From: an uncultured Rubrobacteraceae bacterium
GTDB lineage: Bacteria; Actinomycetota; Rubrobacteria; Rubrobacterales; Rubrobacteraceae
Length of the DNA stretch: 11,792 nt
NCBI GenBank assembly: GCA_902806105.1
Contig: CADCVI010000080.1
Location: 1-11,792 of the forward strand
Reading direction: 5' to 3'
Shown here: piece after piece, positions 1 through 6,668 of the stretch
How the letters are laid out: every line of letters begins with the position of its first letter
Position numbering within the stretch: the stretch's first letter is position 1
The notes under the pieces: generated by a model
What the model saw: the letters and a program-made list of their open reading frames with translations, nothing else
Databases searched by the model: none
Told to the model about the DNA's origin: nothing
Translations under genes and position numbers: made by a program

Positions 1-516
1 GACAAGCTCGGCTATCACCCCGCCGCCCCCGCCGTAGACCAGCGCGGGCCGGACCACGAGGGTGCGTATCCCGCGCGAGGCGGCCCCGAGCACCTCCCGC
101 TCCACCGCCGGGCGCCATGCGAGCATCGGTGTCGGCTCTATCGGGGTCTCCTCGTCTGCGAGCGTCAAGCCTTCCGGCGTATTCCCCATCACCCAGGCCC
201 CGCTCGTGTAGACGAAGGTTCTGTTCGTGCCTTCGAGAGCGTTCAGGATCGCGCCTACCGCCGTCCGGTCCGCCGCCTCGGCCTCCGGCCCGTGCGCGGA
301 CGCTGCGTGAACCACGGCCCCGGCGTTCCGGGCGGGCATCTCGACGCTCGCGGCGTCCGTCATGTCGCCCATAACCGCGGAGGCGCCCCTGGCCGCGAGC
401 CCGCGGGCGGATTCCTCGGAGCGGGCGAGCCCGCGGACCACGTGCCCGGCCGCGAGCAGCGACCCGGTCACGGCCGAGCCCACGTAGCCCGTCGCCCCTG
501 TCACCAGAACGTCCAT
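1..516 (-). CDS. NAD(P)-binding epimerase/SDR-like protein (C-terminus beyond left edge)
   Basis: Only the first 172 codons lie in the window; the gene runs off the left edge. The N-terminus carries a Rossmann dinucleotide-binding signature, TGATGYVGSAV (residues 6-16), after a beta strand MDVLV. It is followed by an Arg-rich second strand (VVRGLARS) that would suit NADP. Later come VVHAAS (after strand 4), FVYTSGAWVMGN (strand 5) and LVVRPALVYGGGGG near the edge. All of these are typical of extended or atypical short-chain dehydrogenase / NAD-dependent epimerase proteins. The usual catalytic YxxxK is not seen; the matching helix reads WRPAVERE, so this may be an atypical member. The start is the ATG at 516, with AGAGG and GGAAGG just upstream; an in-frame ATG at 531 would add five residues. 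It is divergent from the ABC genes. The substrate cannot be told. Confidence 0.85.
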   Translation of the reverse strand, partial: MDVLVTGATGYVGSAVTGSLLAAGHVVRGLARSEESARGLAARGASAVMGDMTDAASVEMPARNAGAVVHAASAHGPEAEAADRTAVGAILNALEGTNRTFVYTSGAWVMGNTPEGLTLADEETPIEPTPMLAWRPAVEREVLGAASRGIRTLVVRPALVYGGGGGVIAELV

Positions 517-581
517 GCCTCTACCTTCCATGAGCTCGCGTCGTGAGTCTACCCCCGCCTTCCGGGGCACGAACCGCGGCG

Positions 582-609
582 TTGTCCTATGCGGGATGGA
601 GGATAGAAT
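582..609 (+). promoter_or_regulatory. Candidate sigma70-type promoter for the ABC exporter operon
   Basis: TTGTCC (582-587) and TAGAAT (604-609) are separated by 16 bp and lie about 87 bp before the TTG start at 696. The stretch from about 580 to 695 is visibly richer in A/T than its surroundings and has poor third-position GC, as expected for a control region. This is a motif match by eye only. Confidence 0.4.
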
Positions 610-695
610 TACTGTCAGGGGTAGCAAGCGCGGTTATTCTCGGCCTGTCTCGCTCGGCGGCATCGATTTATAGGGGTTCCGAAAGTGGCGGTATC

Positions 696-2447
696 TTGAA
701 GACTTTTTACAGGCTGATGTCGTTTACCGGTGGCCGGCGGTATCTGCTGGTCCTTGGCTTCGTGTGCGCCTTCGGGGTTACGGTGGCCGGTATCGCCATC
801 CCCTGGCTTGTCGGCGACGCCATAGACAGGGCGTTCCCGCCGAACGGCCCGGACCGGCCGGAGTTGTTGTGGCCGCTGGCCCTCGGGGTTCTCGGGCTCT
901 CGGTCCTGCGTTTCCTCTTCGGGTTCGGGCGGCGGTACTCCACGAACTACCTCGGCCACGTCGTAGAGTACCGGCTGCGCAAGGCGCTCTTCGAGAAGAT
1001 GCTCTCCCTGCACCACGGCTTCTACGACAGGGCCTCTACCGGCGAGCTCGTCTCGCGGGCGACGAACGACCTGCGCGTGGTGCGGTTCTTCGTGGGCTGG
1101 GGGATGTTCCAGCTCTTCATAAGCGTGCTCACGCTCGTCGTGGTCTCGGCGGCGCTGTTTTACGTCAACTGGAGCCTGGCCCTGATCGTCCTCAGCCCGA
1201 TGCCGCTCCTCGCGTTCGCGGCGTGGCGGTTCGCGGCGAAGGTACACCCGATCTTCCGCTCCGTGCAGCAGAAGCTCGCCGACGTCACGACGGTCGTGCA
1301 GGAGAACGTCTCCGGCATCCGGGTCGTGAAGTCCTTCTCGCGCGAGCCCTTCGAGAAGGACCAGTTCGGCGGCCGGGCCGAGGGGGTCCTCAACGAGACG
1401 ATGGCCGCGCGCGGCCTGAGGGCGTTCTACATCCCGGGGATGAGCTTCATCCCGGCTACCTCCATCGCCATCCTGATCCTGTTCGGTGGCCGCGCCGTCG
1501 TCGAGGGGACGCTGACCGTCGGCCAGTTCGCCCTCTTCCAGCTCTACCTCATGCAGCTCGTCTGGCCGATGCAGGGCTTCGGGATGGTCATAGACCAGGG
1601 CCAGAGGGCGCTCGCCTCCTCCGAACGCGTCTTCGAGATCCTGGATTCCAGGCCCGACGTAGGCTCCCCCGAGAGCCCGGCGCCGTTCCCCCGCCAGACC
1701 CCCGGCGTCGAGCTGCGGGACGTCACCTTCTCCTACGACGGCGACCCCGTACTGAAGGGGCTGGACCTCACCGTCGAGCCGGGCGAGGCCATAGCCGTCG
1801 TCGGGGCGACGGGGAGCGGCAAATCCACCCTGCTCTCGCTCGTGGCGCGCTTCTACGACCCGGAAGGGGGCGTCGTGCGTGTTGGCGGGGCGGACGTTCG
1901 GGAGCTGGACCTCGACGAGTTGAGGCGTAACGTGGGCGTGGTGCCGCAGGAGACGTTCCTGTTCTCCGAGACCGTGCGTGAGAACATCGCTTTCGGCAAG
2001 CCCGACGCGACGCACGAAGAGGTCGAGAGGGCGGCCAGGATCGCGGGGATACACGAGCAGATCTCGAACTTCCCGAAGGGCTACGACACGACCGTCGGCG
2101 AGTGGGGCATCACCCTCTCCGGCGGCCAGAAGCAGCGGGTAGCGATAGCTCGCGCCCTCGTAAAAGACCCGAAGATCCTGCTGCTCGACGACGCGACCTC
2201 CTCGGTGGACGCCGAGACGGAGAAGTCCATCCAGGAGGCCCTGCACGGCACCCTCAAGGAGGCGAAGGGCCGCACCACGTTTATAGTGGCGCACCGGCTC
2301 TCGACGATACTGCTGGCGGACAGGATCGCGGTCCTCGAAGACGGGCGCATCGTCGAGGCCGGCACCCACGAGGAGCTTCTCGGGCGGGGCGGGCGCTACC
2401 ACGAGATGTACGGAGAAGAGGGCCGGATGGAGAGGGCTTCGGCGTGA
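696..2447 (+). CDS. ABC exporter half-transporter, subunit 1 (degenerate-site Walker B)
   Basis: A 583-residue half-transporter with an N-terminal six-helix exporter membrane domain (roughly residues 16-295, predicted segments near 16-39, 57-77, 132-180 and 244-295), then a cytoplasmic ATPase domain. Visible motifs are A-loop Tyr347, Walker A GATGSGKST (370-378), Q-loop Gln418, signature LSGGQ (474-478), Walker B ending in Asp498-Asp499, D-loop SSVD and switch His533. The residue after the Walker B Asp is Asp, not the catalytic Glu, so this subunit contributes a degenerate ATP site. This is usual in heterodimeric multidrug/lipid exporters such as BmrC or TM287. The next gene overlaps it by four bases and is the expected partner. 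The frame stays open up to a GTG at 543, but that stretch has non-coding-like third positions and a promoter. I chose the TTG at 696 (MLKTFYRLMSFTGG...); the ATG at 717 is possible. No strong ribosome site decides it. The exported substrate is unknown. Confidence 0.93.
   Translation: MKTFYRLMSFTGGRRYLLVLGFVCAFGVTVAGIAIPWLVGDAIDRAFPPNGPDRPELLWPLALGVLGLSVLRFLFGFGRRYSTNYLGHVVEYRLRKALFEKMLSLHHGFYDRASTGELVSRATNDLRVVRFFVGWGMFQLFISVLTLVVVSAALFYVNWSLALIVLSPMPLLAFAAWRFAAKVHPIFRSVQQKLADVTTVVQENVSGIRVVKSFSREPFEKDQFGGRAEGVLNETMAARGLRAFYIPGMSFIPATSIAILILFGGRAVVEGTLTVGQFALFQLYLMQLVWPMQGFGMVIDQGQRALASSERVFEILDSRPDVGSPESPAPFPRQTPGVELRDVTFSYDGDPVLKGLDLTVEPGEAIAVVGATGSGKSTLLSLVARFYDPEGGVVRVGGADVRELDLDELRRNVGVVPQETFLFSETVRENIAFGKPDATHEEVERAARIAGIHEQISNFPKGYDTTVGEWGITLSGGQKQRVAIARALVKDPKILLLDDATSSVDAETEKSIQEALHGTLKEAKGRTTFIVAHRLSTILLADRIAVLEDGRIVEAGTHEELLGRGGRYHEMYGEEGRMERASA
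2429..2436 (+). promoter_or_regulatory. Ribosome binding site setting the GTG start of ABC subunit 2
   Basis: GGAGAGGG lies 7 nt before the GTG at 2444, inside the last codons of the upstream gene. With the GTGA start/stop overlap it fixes the start of subunit 2 and implies translational coupling. The longer open frame reaching back to 2102 is just read-through in an alternative frame of subunit 1. Confidence 0.75.
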
Positions 2448-4189
2448 GGCGCTTCAAGGACTACCTCCTCGGGTTCCCGCTCCTCAGGCTCTTCACGTTC
2501 GCGGCCCCCTACAAGGTTCGGATGCTGATCCTGGGGCTCGTCACGGTGCTCGCGACGGCGGCGAGCCTGGCGGAGCCCCTCATCATCGGGCGGGCCATCG
2601 ATGGGGGGCTCGTCCCCGGCAACCTGTCCGTGATCTACCTTATGGTCGGGCTGTACGTCTTCGTCAACGTGGCGACGTGGGTCTTGTCTTATGTGCAGAC
2701 CCTCGGGATGGGGTGGGTCGGGCAGCACATGATCCTGGACCTCAGGAATGCCCTCTTCGGTCACCTGCAATCCCTGAGCTTGCAGTACTACTCCGAGCAG
2801 AAGGCCGGTTGGATCATCTCCCGGCTGACGAACGACATCGAGAACTTCAACACGCTCTTGAACGACGGCGTCCAGAACCTCGTGAAGAACGGCCTCACCC
2901 TCATAGGCGTCTTTATAGCGATCTTCTTCGTAGACTGGCGCCTGGCCCTGGCGACCACGACCATCCTCCCCGTGATGGTCCTGATCACCGCGATCTTCCG
3001 GGTGCAGAGCTGGAAGGCGTACCGGGCGGCGCGCGAGGCGGTCTCCGAGGTCATCTCGCACCTCCAGGAGAACGTCTCCGGGATGCGCGTCGTCCAGGCT
3101 TTCACGCGCGAGCGGGCGAGCGCCGCCGGCTTCGACGAACGAAACCTCGCCTACCGGGGCGCGAACGCCCGCGCCTCCCTCCAGAGCGCGCTCTACTTCC
3201 CCGCCGTCGAGCTCCTGGGCTCCATCGGTCTCGGCGTCGTCCTGCTCTACGGTGGCTACCGCGTCGTCGCGGGCGAGCTGACGGTCGGCGCACTCGTCGC
3301 CTTCATCGGCCTGTTGAACATGTTCTTCCAGCCCATACAGCAACTCAGTCAGCTCTACAGCGACCTCCAGAGTACCCTGGCGTCCCTCGAAAAGGTCTTC
3401 GCCGTCCTCGACACCGAGTCCGACAGGGCCGACCGTCCGGGCGGGCGGGAGCTCGACACGCTCAAGGGAGACGTCGAGTTCGACCACGTCGGCTTCGCGT
3501 ACGGTGAGGACCGGGTGATGGACGACGTGAGCTTCCGCATTCGGCCCGGCGAGACCCTCGCCATCGTCGGCGAGACGGGGGCTGGGAAGAGCACCATCGT
3601 CAAGCTCCTCAGCCGCTTCTACGACCCGACGGACGGCGCGATACGCTTGGACGGCGAGGACCTGAGGGGGGTCCGGGGCTCGTCCCTGAGAAAGCACATG
3701 GGCGTCGTCCTCCAGGACACGTTCCTGTTCACCGGAACCATCGAGGAGAACATCCGCTACGGCAGGACCGACGCCACGCACGAGGACGTCGTGGAGGCCG
3801 CGAAGACCGTCGGGGCCGACGCTTTCATCCGGAGTTTCCCGGAGGGCTACGAGACGCAGGTGAGGGAGCGGGGCGGGAGGCTCTCCGTCGGCGAGCGCCA
3901 GCTTATAGCCTTCGCCCGCGCCCTCCTCGCCGACCCGGAGCTCCTCGTCCTCGACGAGGCCACCTCCTCGGTAGACCTCGCCACCGAAGCGCGGATAGAA
4001 AAGGCCCTCGACGGCCTTCTGAAGGGACGCACGAGCGTCGTCATAGCGCACCGCCTCTCCACCGTCCGCCGGGCCGACCGCATCCTCGTCCTCGGGCAGG
4101 GCGGCGTCCTGGAAGAAGGGACCCACGACGAGCTCCTTGCCCGCCCCTCCGCTTACCGGCGCCTCTACGAATCTCAGTTCGCCGCGTAG
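2444..4189 (+). CDS. ABC exporter half-transporter, subunit 2 (catalytic Walker B, altered signature motif)
   Basis: A 581-residue exporter half-transporter: a membrane domain in about residues 24-298 with six predicted helices, then an ATPase domain. Motifs are A-loop Tyr353, Walker A GETGAGKST (376-384), Q-loop Gln424, Walker B with Asp504-Glu505 (catalytic Glu present), D-loop SSVD and switch His536. The signature motif is LSVGE (480-484) instead of LSGGQ. In the head-to-tail dimer, this altered signature pairs with the nucleotide site of subunit 1, which lacks the Glu. That gives one weak site. The intact Walker B here pairs with the LSGGQ of subunit 1, giving one active site. The two genes are therefore complementary, as in BmrC/BmrD or TM287/TM288. 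The start GTG overlaps the previous stop (GTGA). It acts in the cytoplasmic membrane as an exporter, probably of drugs or lipids, but the sequence does not say which. Confidence 0.94.
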   Translation: MRRFKDYLLGFPLLRLFTFAAPYKVRMLILGLVTVLATAASLAEPLIIGRAIDGGLVPGNLSVIYLMVGLYVFVNVATWVLSYVQTLGMGWVGQHMILDLRNALFGHLQSLSLQYYSEQKAGWIISRLTNDIENFNTLLNDGVQNLVKNGLTLIGVFIAIFFVDWRLALATTTILPVMVLITAIFRVQSWKAYRAAREAVSEVISHLQENVSGMRVVQAFTRERASAAGFDERNLAYRGANARASLQSALYFPAVELLGSIGLGVVLLYGGYRVVAGELTVGALVAFIGLLNMFFQPIQQLSQLYSDLQSTLASLEKVFAVLDTESDRADRPGGRELDTLKGDVEFDHVGFAYGEDRVMDDVSFRIRPGETLAIVGETGAGKSTIVKLLSRFYDPTDGAIRLDGEDLRGVRGSSLRKHMGVVLQDTFLFTGTIEENIRYGRTDATHEDVVEAAKTVGADAFIRSFPEGYETQVRERGGRLSVGERQLIAFARALLADPELLVLDEATSSVDLATEARIEKALDGLLKGRTSVVIAHRLSTVRRADRILVLGQGGVLEEGTHDELLARPSAYRRLYESQFAA

Positions 4190-4228
4190 GGGCGCTCTCT
4201 GAGTACGCCCCCTCCACCCCGCGGGGTG
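4189..4228. terminator. Hairpins between convergent genes (probable two-way terminator)
   Basis: Just at the stop of ABC subunit 2, GGGGCG (4189-4194) can pair with CGCCCC (4206-4211) around an 11-nt loop. A perfect 14-bp palindrome CACCCCGCGGGGTG (4215-4228) follows. The converging minus-strand gene stops at 4243. There is no U tract on either strand, so termination is inferred from position and structure. Confidence 0.5.
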
Positions 4229-4242
4229 CTTCCCGGCCTTCC

Positions 4243-4659
4243 CTAGACGATGGAAGCCACGACGGCGAGGGAGACCGAGATCTGGGCCGAGGCCGTCACG
4301 AGGGAGGCCGGGTGGAACGGCACCTCGGCGACCATCTCGCCGAGCTTGCCGGGGGTGGCAAGGTCGATGAGGACGAACGCGACGGCCTGGAGCACGACGC
4401 CGAGGAGCCCGAAGGCGATGGTGTAGAGGAAAGCCGAGCCGAAACCGGCCTCTCCGTTCGTCCAGATCGCGGTGAACACGATGATCCCCTGTCCGAGAAA
4501 CCCGGTCGCCAGGATGATGGCCGCGTTGATGGAGCGCTCCGTCCAGATGTGCCGCGCCAGCCGCCCGGGCGTGAGGATGTCCAGGGAAGCGAAACCGACG
4601 ACCAGCAGGACGACGCCCAGAAGGGCGTAGGCGGCGGCGTACCCGAGGCTCACGATCAT
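4243..4659 (-). CDS. DUF350 (YjfL-type) membrane protein
   Basis: A 138-residue, very hydrophobic protein with four predicted membrane helices (about 6-29, 44-66, 76-100 and 117-138). It consists of two copies of a two-helix unit. The first has LGVVL (14-18) followed by D27-ILTPGRL, and the second has LGVVL (86-90) followed by D99-LATPGKL. This duplication and the acidic residue before the TPG(K/R)L loop are typical of the DUF350 family (E. coli YjfL). The family's function is not established. The start ATG overlaps the stop of the ATP-grasp gene (ATGA), with a strong AGGAG site a few bases upstream, so translation is coupled. Pairing of DUF350 with a GSP-synthase-like gene and a YgiB/YjfM-type lipoprotein is also seen in E. 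coli yjf genes, which supports one shared envelope process. Confidence 0.85.
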   Translation of the reverse strand: MIVSLGYAAAYALLGVVLLVVGFASLDILTPGRLARHIWTERSINAAIILATGFLGQGIIVFTAIWTNGEAGFGSAFLYTIAFGLLGVVLQAVAFVLIDLATPGKLGEMVAEVPFHPASLVTASAQISVSLAVVASIV

Positions 4660-5927
4660 CGCTTATCTCCTCCTGCATCCTTGTTTCGCGAACCTTCCCG
4701 CTCCCCCGCGCCGTCCGCAAGCCACGCGGCGACCTGCTCGGGTGTCGAGCGGGGCGCGTCCATAAAGTGCGGCACGAACCTGGCGTCCGTGTCGGTGACG
4801 AGCCCGTCGGACTCGCGTATCCCGAGCCCCGCCGCGTACCCTCCCACGATCCAGGTGCCCAGGACGGGGTGGTTGCCGTCGAAATCTGGCAGGTAGGCGA
4901 AGCGCTGGTAGATTCTCTCCTGCCCCGCGGCGTGCCCCTCGGGACGTGCCGCCACCTCGTCACCATCGAGAACGACGCGGATGCCCGCCCCCTCCCATCC
5001 GAACATCGGCTTTGCCACGTAGCGGTCCATGCCGTTCGGCCCGTCGAAGTACGCGGGGAGGAGGTTCTCGTGGCCGGGGAACATCTCCCACAGGATCGGC
5101 ATCAGCGCCTTGGATCCGAGCAGCGCCTTCCAGATCGGCTCGATCCACGTCGTCGAAGAGGAGCCATCGAGGACGTGGCGCCCGAAGTCCTCCTTGACCA
5201 TCCACTCCCACGGATACATCTTGAAACAGGTTTTTATGGGGAGCCCGGTTGCGTCCACGAAGGCCCGCTTCTCGCGGTGCCAGCCGATCTCCTCCATCGT
5301 GACCCCGAGGTCGATCAGCCCCGCCTCGCGAGCGGTATCTCTGAGGTAGGCGACCGTCGCCCAGTCTTCGTTCGGCTCCGCAGCGCCCACGGCGAAGTGG
5401 ACCACCCACTCCGGGACGCGGGGCTTGGCTTCCTTCCAGACCTGGACGAGCCGTTCGTGCAGCATGTTCCACTGGTCGCGCTCGGGTGCGACGTCTTCCA
5501 GCCAGTACCACTGGGTGACGGCGGCCTCCACGAGGCCCGCCGGCGTATCGGCGTTGTACTCGAGCAGCTTCGCGGGGCCGACCTCGCTCCCCCCGTAGGC
5601 GAGGTCGAACCTGCCGTACAGCGTCAGGGGATCCGCCTCCGACATGCCGGCCCGCATAAGCTCCGCGGCGGCCGCGGGCAGGCCCAGACGGCCCATAACC
5701 TCCGGGTCGTCCACCATGCGCCACGCGGCCTCGAGCGCCATCGCGTGAAGCTCTTCGGTCACCCCCTCCAGGTATTCGACCTCCTCCTCGGAGAACTCGT
5801 AAGCCGCGGCCTCGTGCCAGTACGGGCGCTCGTCCCCGTTCTCGACCCGGTCGACGGCGTACGTCAGCCCCTGACCCTCAACGGCCTCGCGCCAGCCCTT
5901 GCGCGGCCGGACTTCGTGCCTGCGCAA
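4656..5927 (-). CDS. Glutathionylspermidine-synthase-like ATP-grasp ligase (YgiC/YjfC type)
   Basis: A 423-residue protein homologous to the synthetase half of glutathionylspermidine synthase. It has no N-terminal CHAP amidase domain, as in E. coli YgiC and YjfC. Landmarks are KGWREAVEGQGLTY near the N-terminus, PYWHEAAAYEFS, YGRFDLAYGG (from residue 104), LLEYNADTP (about 121-129), FKMYPWEWM, a WIEPIWKALLGSKALMPILWE block, and YVAKPMFGWEGAGIRVV (K306, W311, E312, G313). The last holds an ATP-grasp Lys and the acidic-glycine loop. As I recall the family, that loop usually reads REG, so Trp for Arg is notable. The reaction would be ATP-dependent amide-bond formation. Glutathione and spermidine are not assured substrates, and actinobacteria usually lack glutathione. 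The start is taken as TTG 5927: GAGG sits 5 nt upstream and overlaps the stop of the lipoprotein gene. An open frame to 5996 would give a Gly/Ala/Ser-rich extension that overlaps the lipoprotein. The end overlaps the DUF350 start. Confidence 0.87.
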   Translation of the reverse strand: MRRHEVRPRKGWREAVEGQGLTYAVDRVENGDERPYWHEAAAYEFSEEEVEYLEGVTEELHAMALEAAWRMVDDPEVMGRLGLPAAAAELMRAGMSEADPLTLYGRFDLAYGGSEVGPAKLLEYNADTPAGLVEAAVTQWYWLEDVAPERDQWNMLHERLVQVWKEAKPRVPEWVVHFAVGAAEPNEDWATVAYLRDTAREAGLIDLGVTMEEIGWHREKRAFVDATGLPIKTCFKMYPWEWMVKEDFGRHVLDGSSSTTWIEPIWKALLGSKALMPILWEMFPGHENLLPAYFDGPNGMDRYVAKPMFGWEGAGIRVVLDGDEVAARPEGHAAGQERIYQRFAYLPDFDGNHPVLGTWIVGGYAAGLGIRESDGLVTDTDARFVPHFMDAPRSTPEQVAAWLADGAGEREGSRNKDAGGDKR

Positions 5928-5932
5928 GGGCC

Positions 5933-5936
5933 CCTC
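5933..5936 (-). promoter_or_regulatory. Ribosome binding site for the TTG start of the ATP-grasp gene
   Basis: GAGG (within GAGGGG) lies 5 nt before the TTG at 5927 and overlaps the TGA stop (5935-5937) of the lipoprotein gene. This couples the two genes and supports the TTG over the upstream frame opening at 5996. Confidence 0.5.
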
Positions 5937-6387
5937 AGCCCCCGAACGAGCCGGGCTTGCCGCCGAACCCGCCCCGGCTGACGACGCCGCCCTCACGCGG
6001 CACCCCGCCCCGGGAAACCTGCGCGCCAGGGGGCACGGCGAAGGAGCCGCCGGTCACCCGCTGCCCCACGCCACCCACCCGGAAACCCAGGGGCAGGTAG
6101 TACCAGGCGAGGCCAGCGTTGCCGAATTCGTCGTCGCAGCGATCGTCGTCCACGCGCAACTGCGTGTCTTCCTCCACGCACACGGCACCGTAGCCGTCTT
6201 CATCACCAGAGTACTGCTGCCCCCCGGAGTACTGCTCATCCGGGCCGCCGCATCCGAGCAAGGCGGTGGCGAGGACCGCGGTCATTCCAAGCGTCACCGA
6301 CGCCGAGCGGCGGCGCGTTCCGGAACGCTTGCCTGTGGCCGAGTCCTCGTTCCCGGCCCCGTCCGCACTCGTCTGCCGCAACGTCAA
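5935..6387 (-). CDS. Gly-rich lipoprotein, YgiB/YjfM (DUF1190)-like
   Basis: A 150-residue secreted lipoprotein. A long basic n-region (KRSGTRRRS, 20-28) and a hydrophobic stretch (SVTLGMTAVLATALLGC) end in a lipobox LLGC with Cys46, so the mature protein would be lipid-anchored outside the membrane. After it come a short repeat (QYSGG, QQYSGD), two cysteines 14 apart (Cys70 and Cys84, within CVEEDTQLRVDDDRC) that could form a disulfide, a segment NAGLAWYYLPLGF, and a Gly-rich tail with VSRGGFGG and ending SFGG. The signal-peptide layout, Cys pair and tail RGGFG resemble E. coli YgiB, whose gene sits beside ygiC. Here too the next gene is a YgiC-like ligase. The start is TTG 6387, because AGGAG lies exactly 7 nt upstream. 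A longer frame opens at 6603 but its first 72 residues are basic and unlike a secretion signal. Family assignment rests on a short tail motif plus context. Confidence 0.75.
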   Translation of the reverse strand: MTLRQTSADGAGNEDSATGKRSGTRRRSASVTLGMTAVLATALLGCGGPDEQYSGGQQYSGDEDGYGAVCVEEDTQLRVDDDRCDDEFGNAGLAWYYLPLGFRVGGVGQRVTGGSFAVPPGAQVSRGGVPREGGVVSRGGFGGKPGSFGG

Positions 6388-6394
6388 AGGTGTT

Positions 6395-6399
6395 CTCCT
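6395..6399 (-). promoter_or_regulatory. Ribosome binding site for the TTG start of the lipoprotein gene
   Basis: AGGAG (in GAGAGGAG) sits 7 nt before the TTG at 6387. It is the only good site upstream of the signal peptide and is the reason for preferring this non-ATG start. Confidence 0.65.
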
Positions 6400-6608
6400 C
6401 TCCCCGACTTCGGCTACCCCTCGCCCCACCCATCTTACCGGTACGCCCGCGAACACGGAAAGTTCCTCCCGAACCGGAGCAGATCGGCCACGAGGGACCT
6501 CCCCGGAGAAGCTTGCGAGCACCGGCGGCGCTTCGACACGATTCGTGCGCGTTCCCGTATCCACTGCGCCCCTCCCTCTGTTAACAGGCGCTCGACCATG
6601 CACAAGGT

Positions 6609-6640
6609 CGTCCGATAACGGACGTTCCTACCCGCGTAGG
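6609..6640 (-). terminator. Two adjacent hairpins after the PD-(D/E)xK-like gene
   Basis: CGTCCG (6609-6614) pairs with CGGACG (6619-6624) over a 4-nt loop, and CCTAC (6627-6631) pairs with GTAGG (6636-6640) over a 4-nt loop. They lie 23-54 bases past the stop of the minus-strand gene. No U tract follows, so a role as terminator is only suggested by position. Confidence 0.4.
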
Positions 6641-6654
6641 GGAGAGGTTCTGAG

Positions 6655-6668
6655 GCGTGATATCACGC
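6655..6668. repeat. Perfect 14-bp palindrome GCGTGATATCACGC
   Basis: A fully symmetric 14-mer that spans the TGA stop (6665-6663) of the PD-(D/E)xK-like gene. It resembles a dimeric-regulator operator or part of the gene's end structure. Function is unknown. Confidence 0.5.

Larger units (their letters stand above)
6388..6662 (-). other. Intergenic control region upstream of the lipoprotein cassette
   Basis: These 275 bp hold no convincing gene. On the minus strand a TAAGAT (6437-6432) preceded after 18 bp by TTTCCG could be a weak promoter for the cassette, 44 bp before the TTG start. A palindrome CTGTTAACAG occurs near 6578-6587. Two small hairpins lie at the distal side near the PD-(D/E)xK gene. 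All are by-eye matches. Confidence 0.35.

Noticed and set aside
543..695. N-terminal extension of ABC subunit 1 from the GTG at 543
   Set aside because: Third codon positions are A/T-rich, unlike the rest of the gene. The stretch contains a promoter-like TTGTCC/TAGAAT pair, and exporters of this type normally begin close to the FYRLMSF segment.
615..2402. 595-residue open frame on the minus strand over the first ABC gene
   Set aside because: It mirrors the codon structure of a well-supported ABC gene in high-GC DNA and shows charged low-complexity sequence with no family resemblance.
2396..4966. 856-residue open frame on the minus strand over ABC subunit 2 and the DUF350 gene
   Set aside because: It is an antisense/alternative-frame reading across three real genes, rich in Arg, Gly and Glu, without any domain.
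4767..5981. 404-residue plus-strand frame opposite the ATP-grasp gene
   Set aside because: The minus strand encodes a clear GSP-synthase-like protein; the plus reading is its shadow.
6388..6603. Longer form of the lipoprotein starting at 6603
   Set aside because: It would put about 72 mostly basic, non-conserved-looking residues before a signal peptide, and the strong AGGAG 7 nt before TTG 6387 explains the start.
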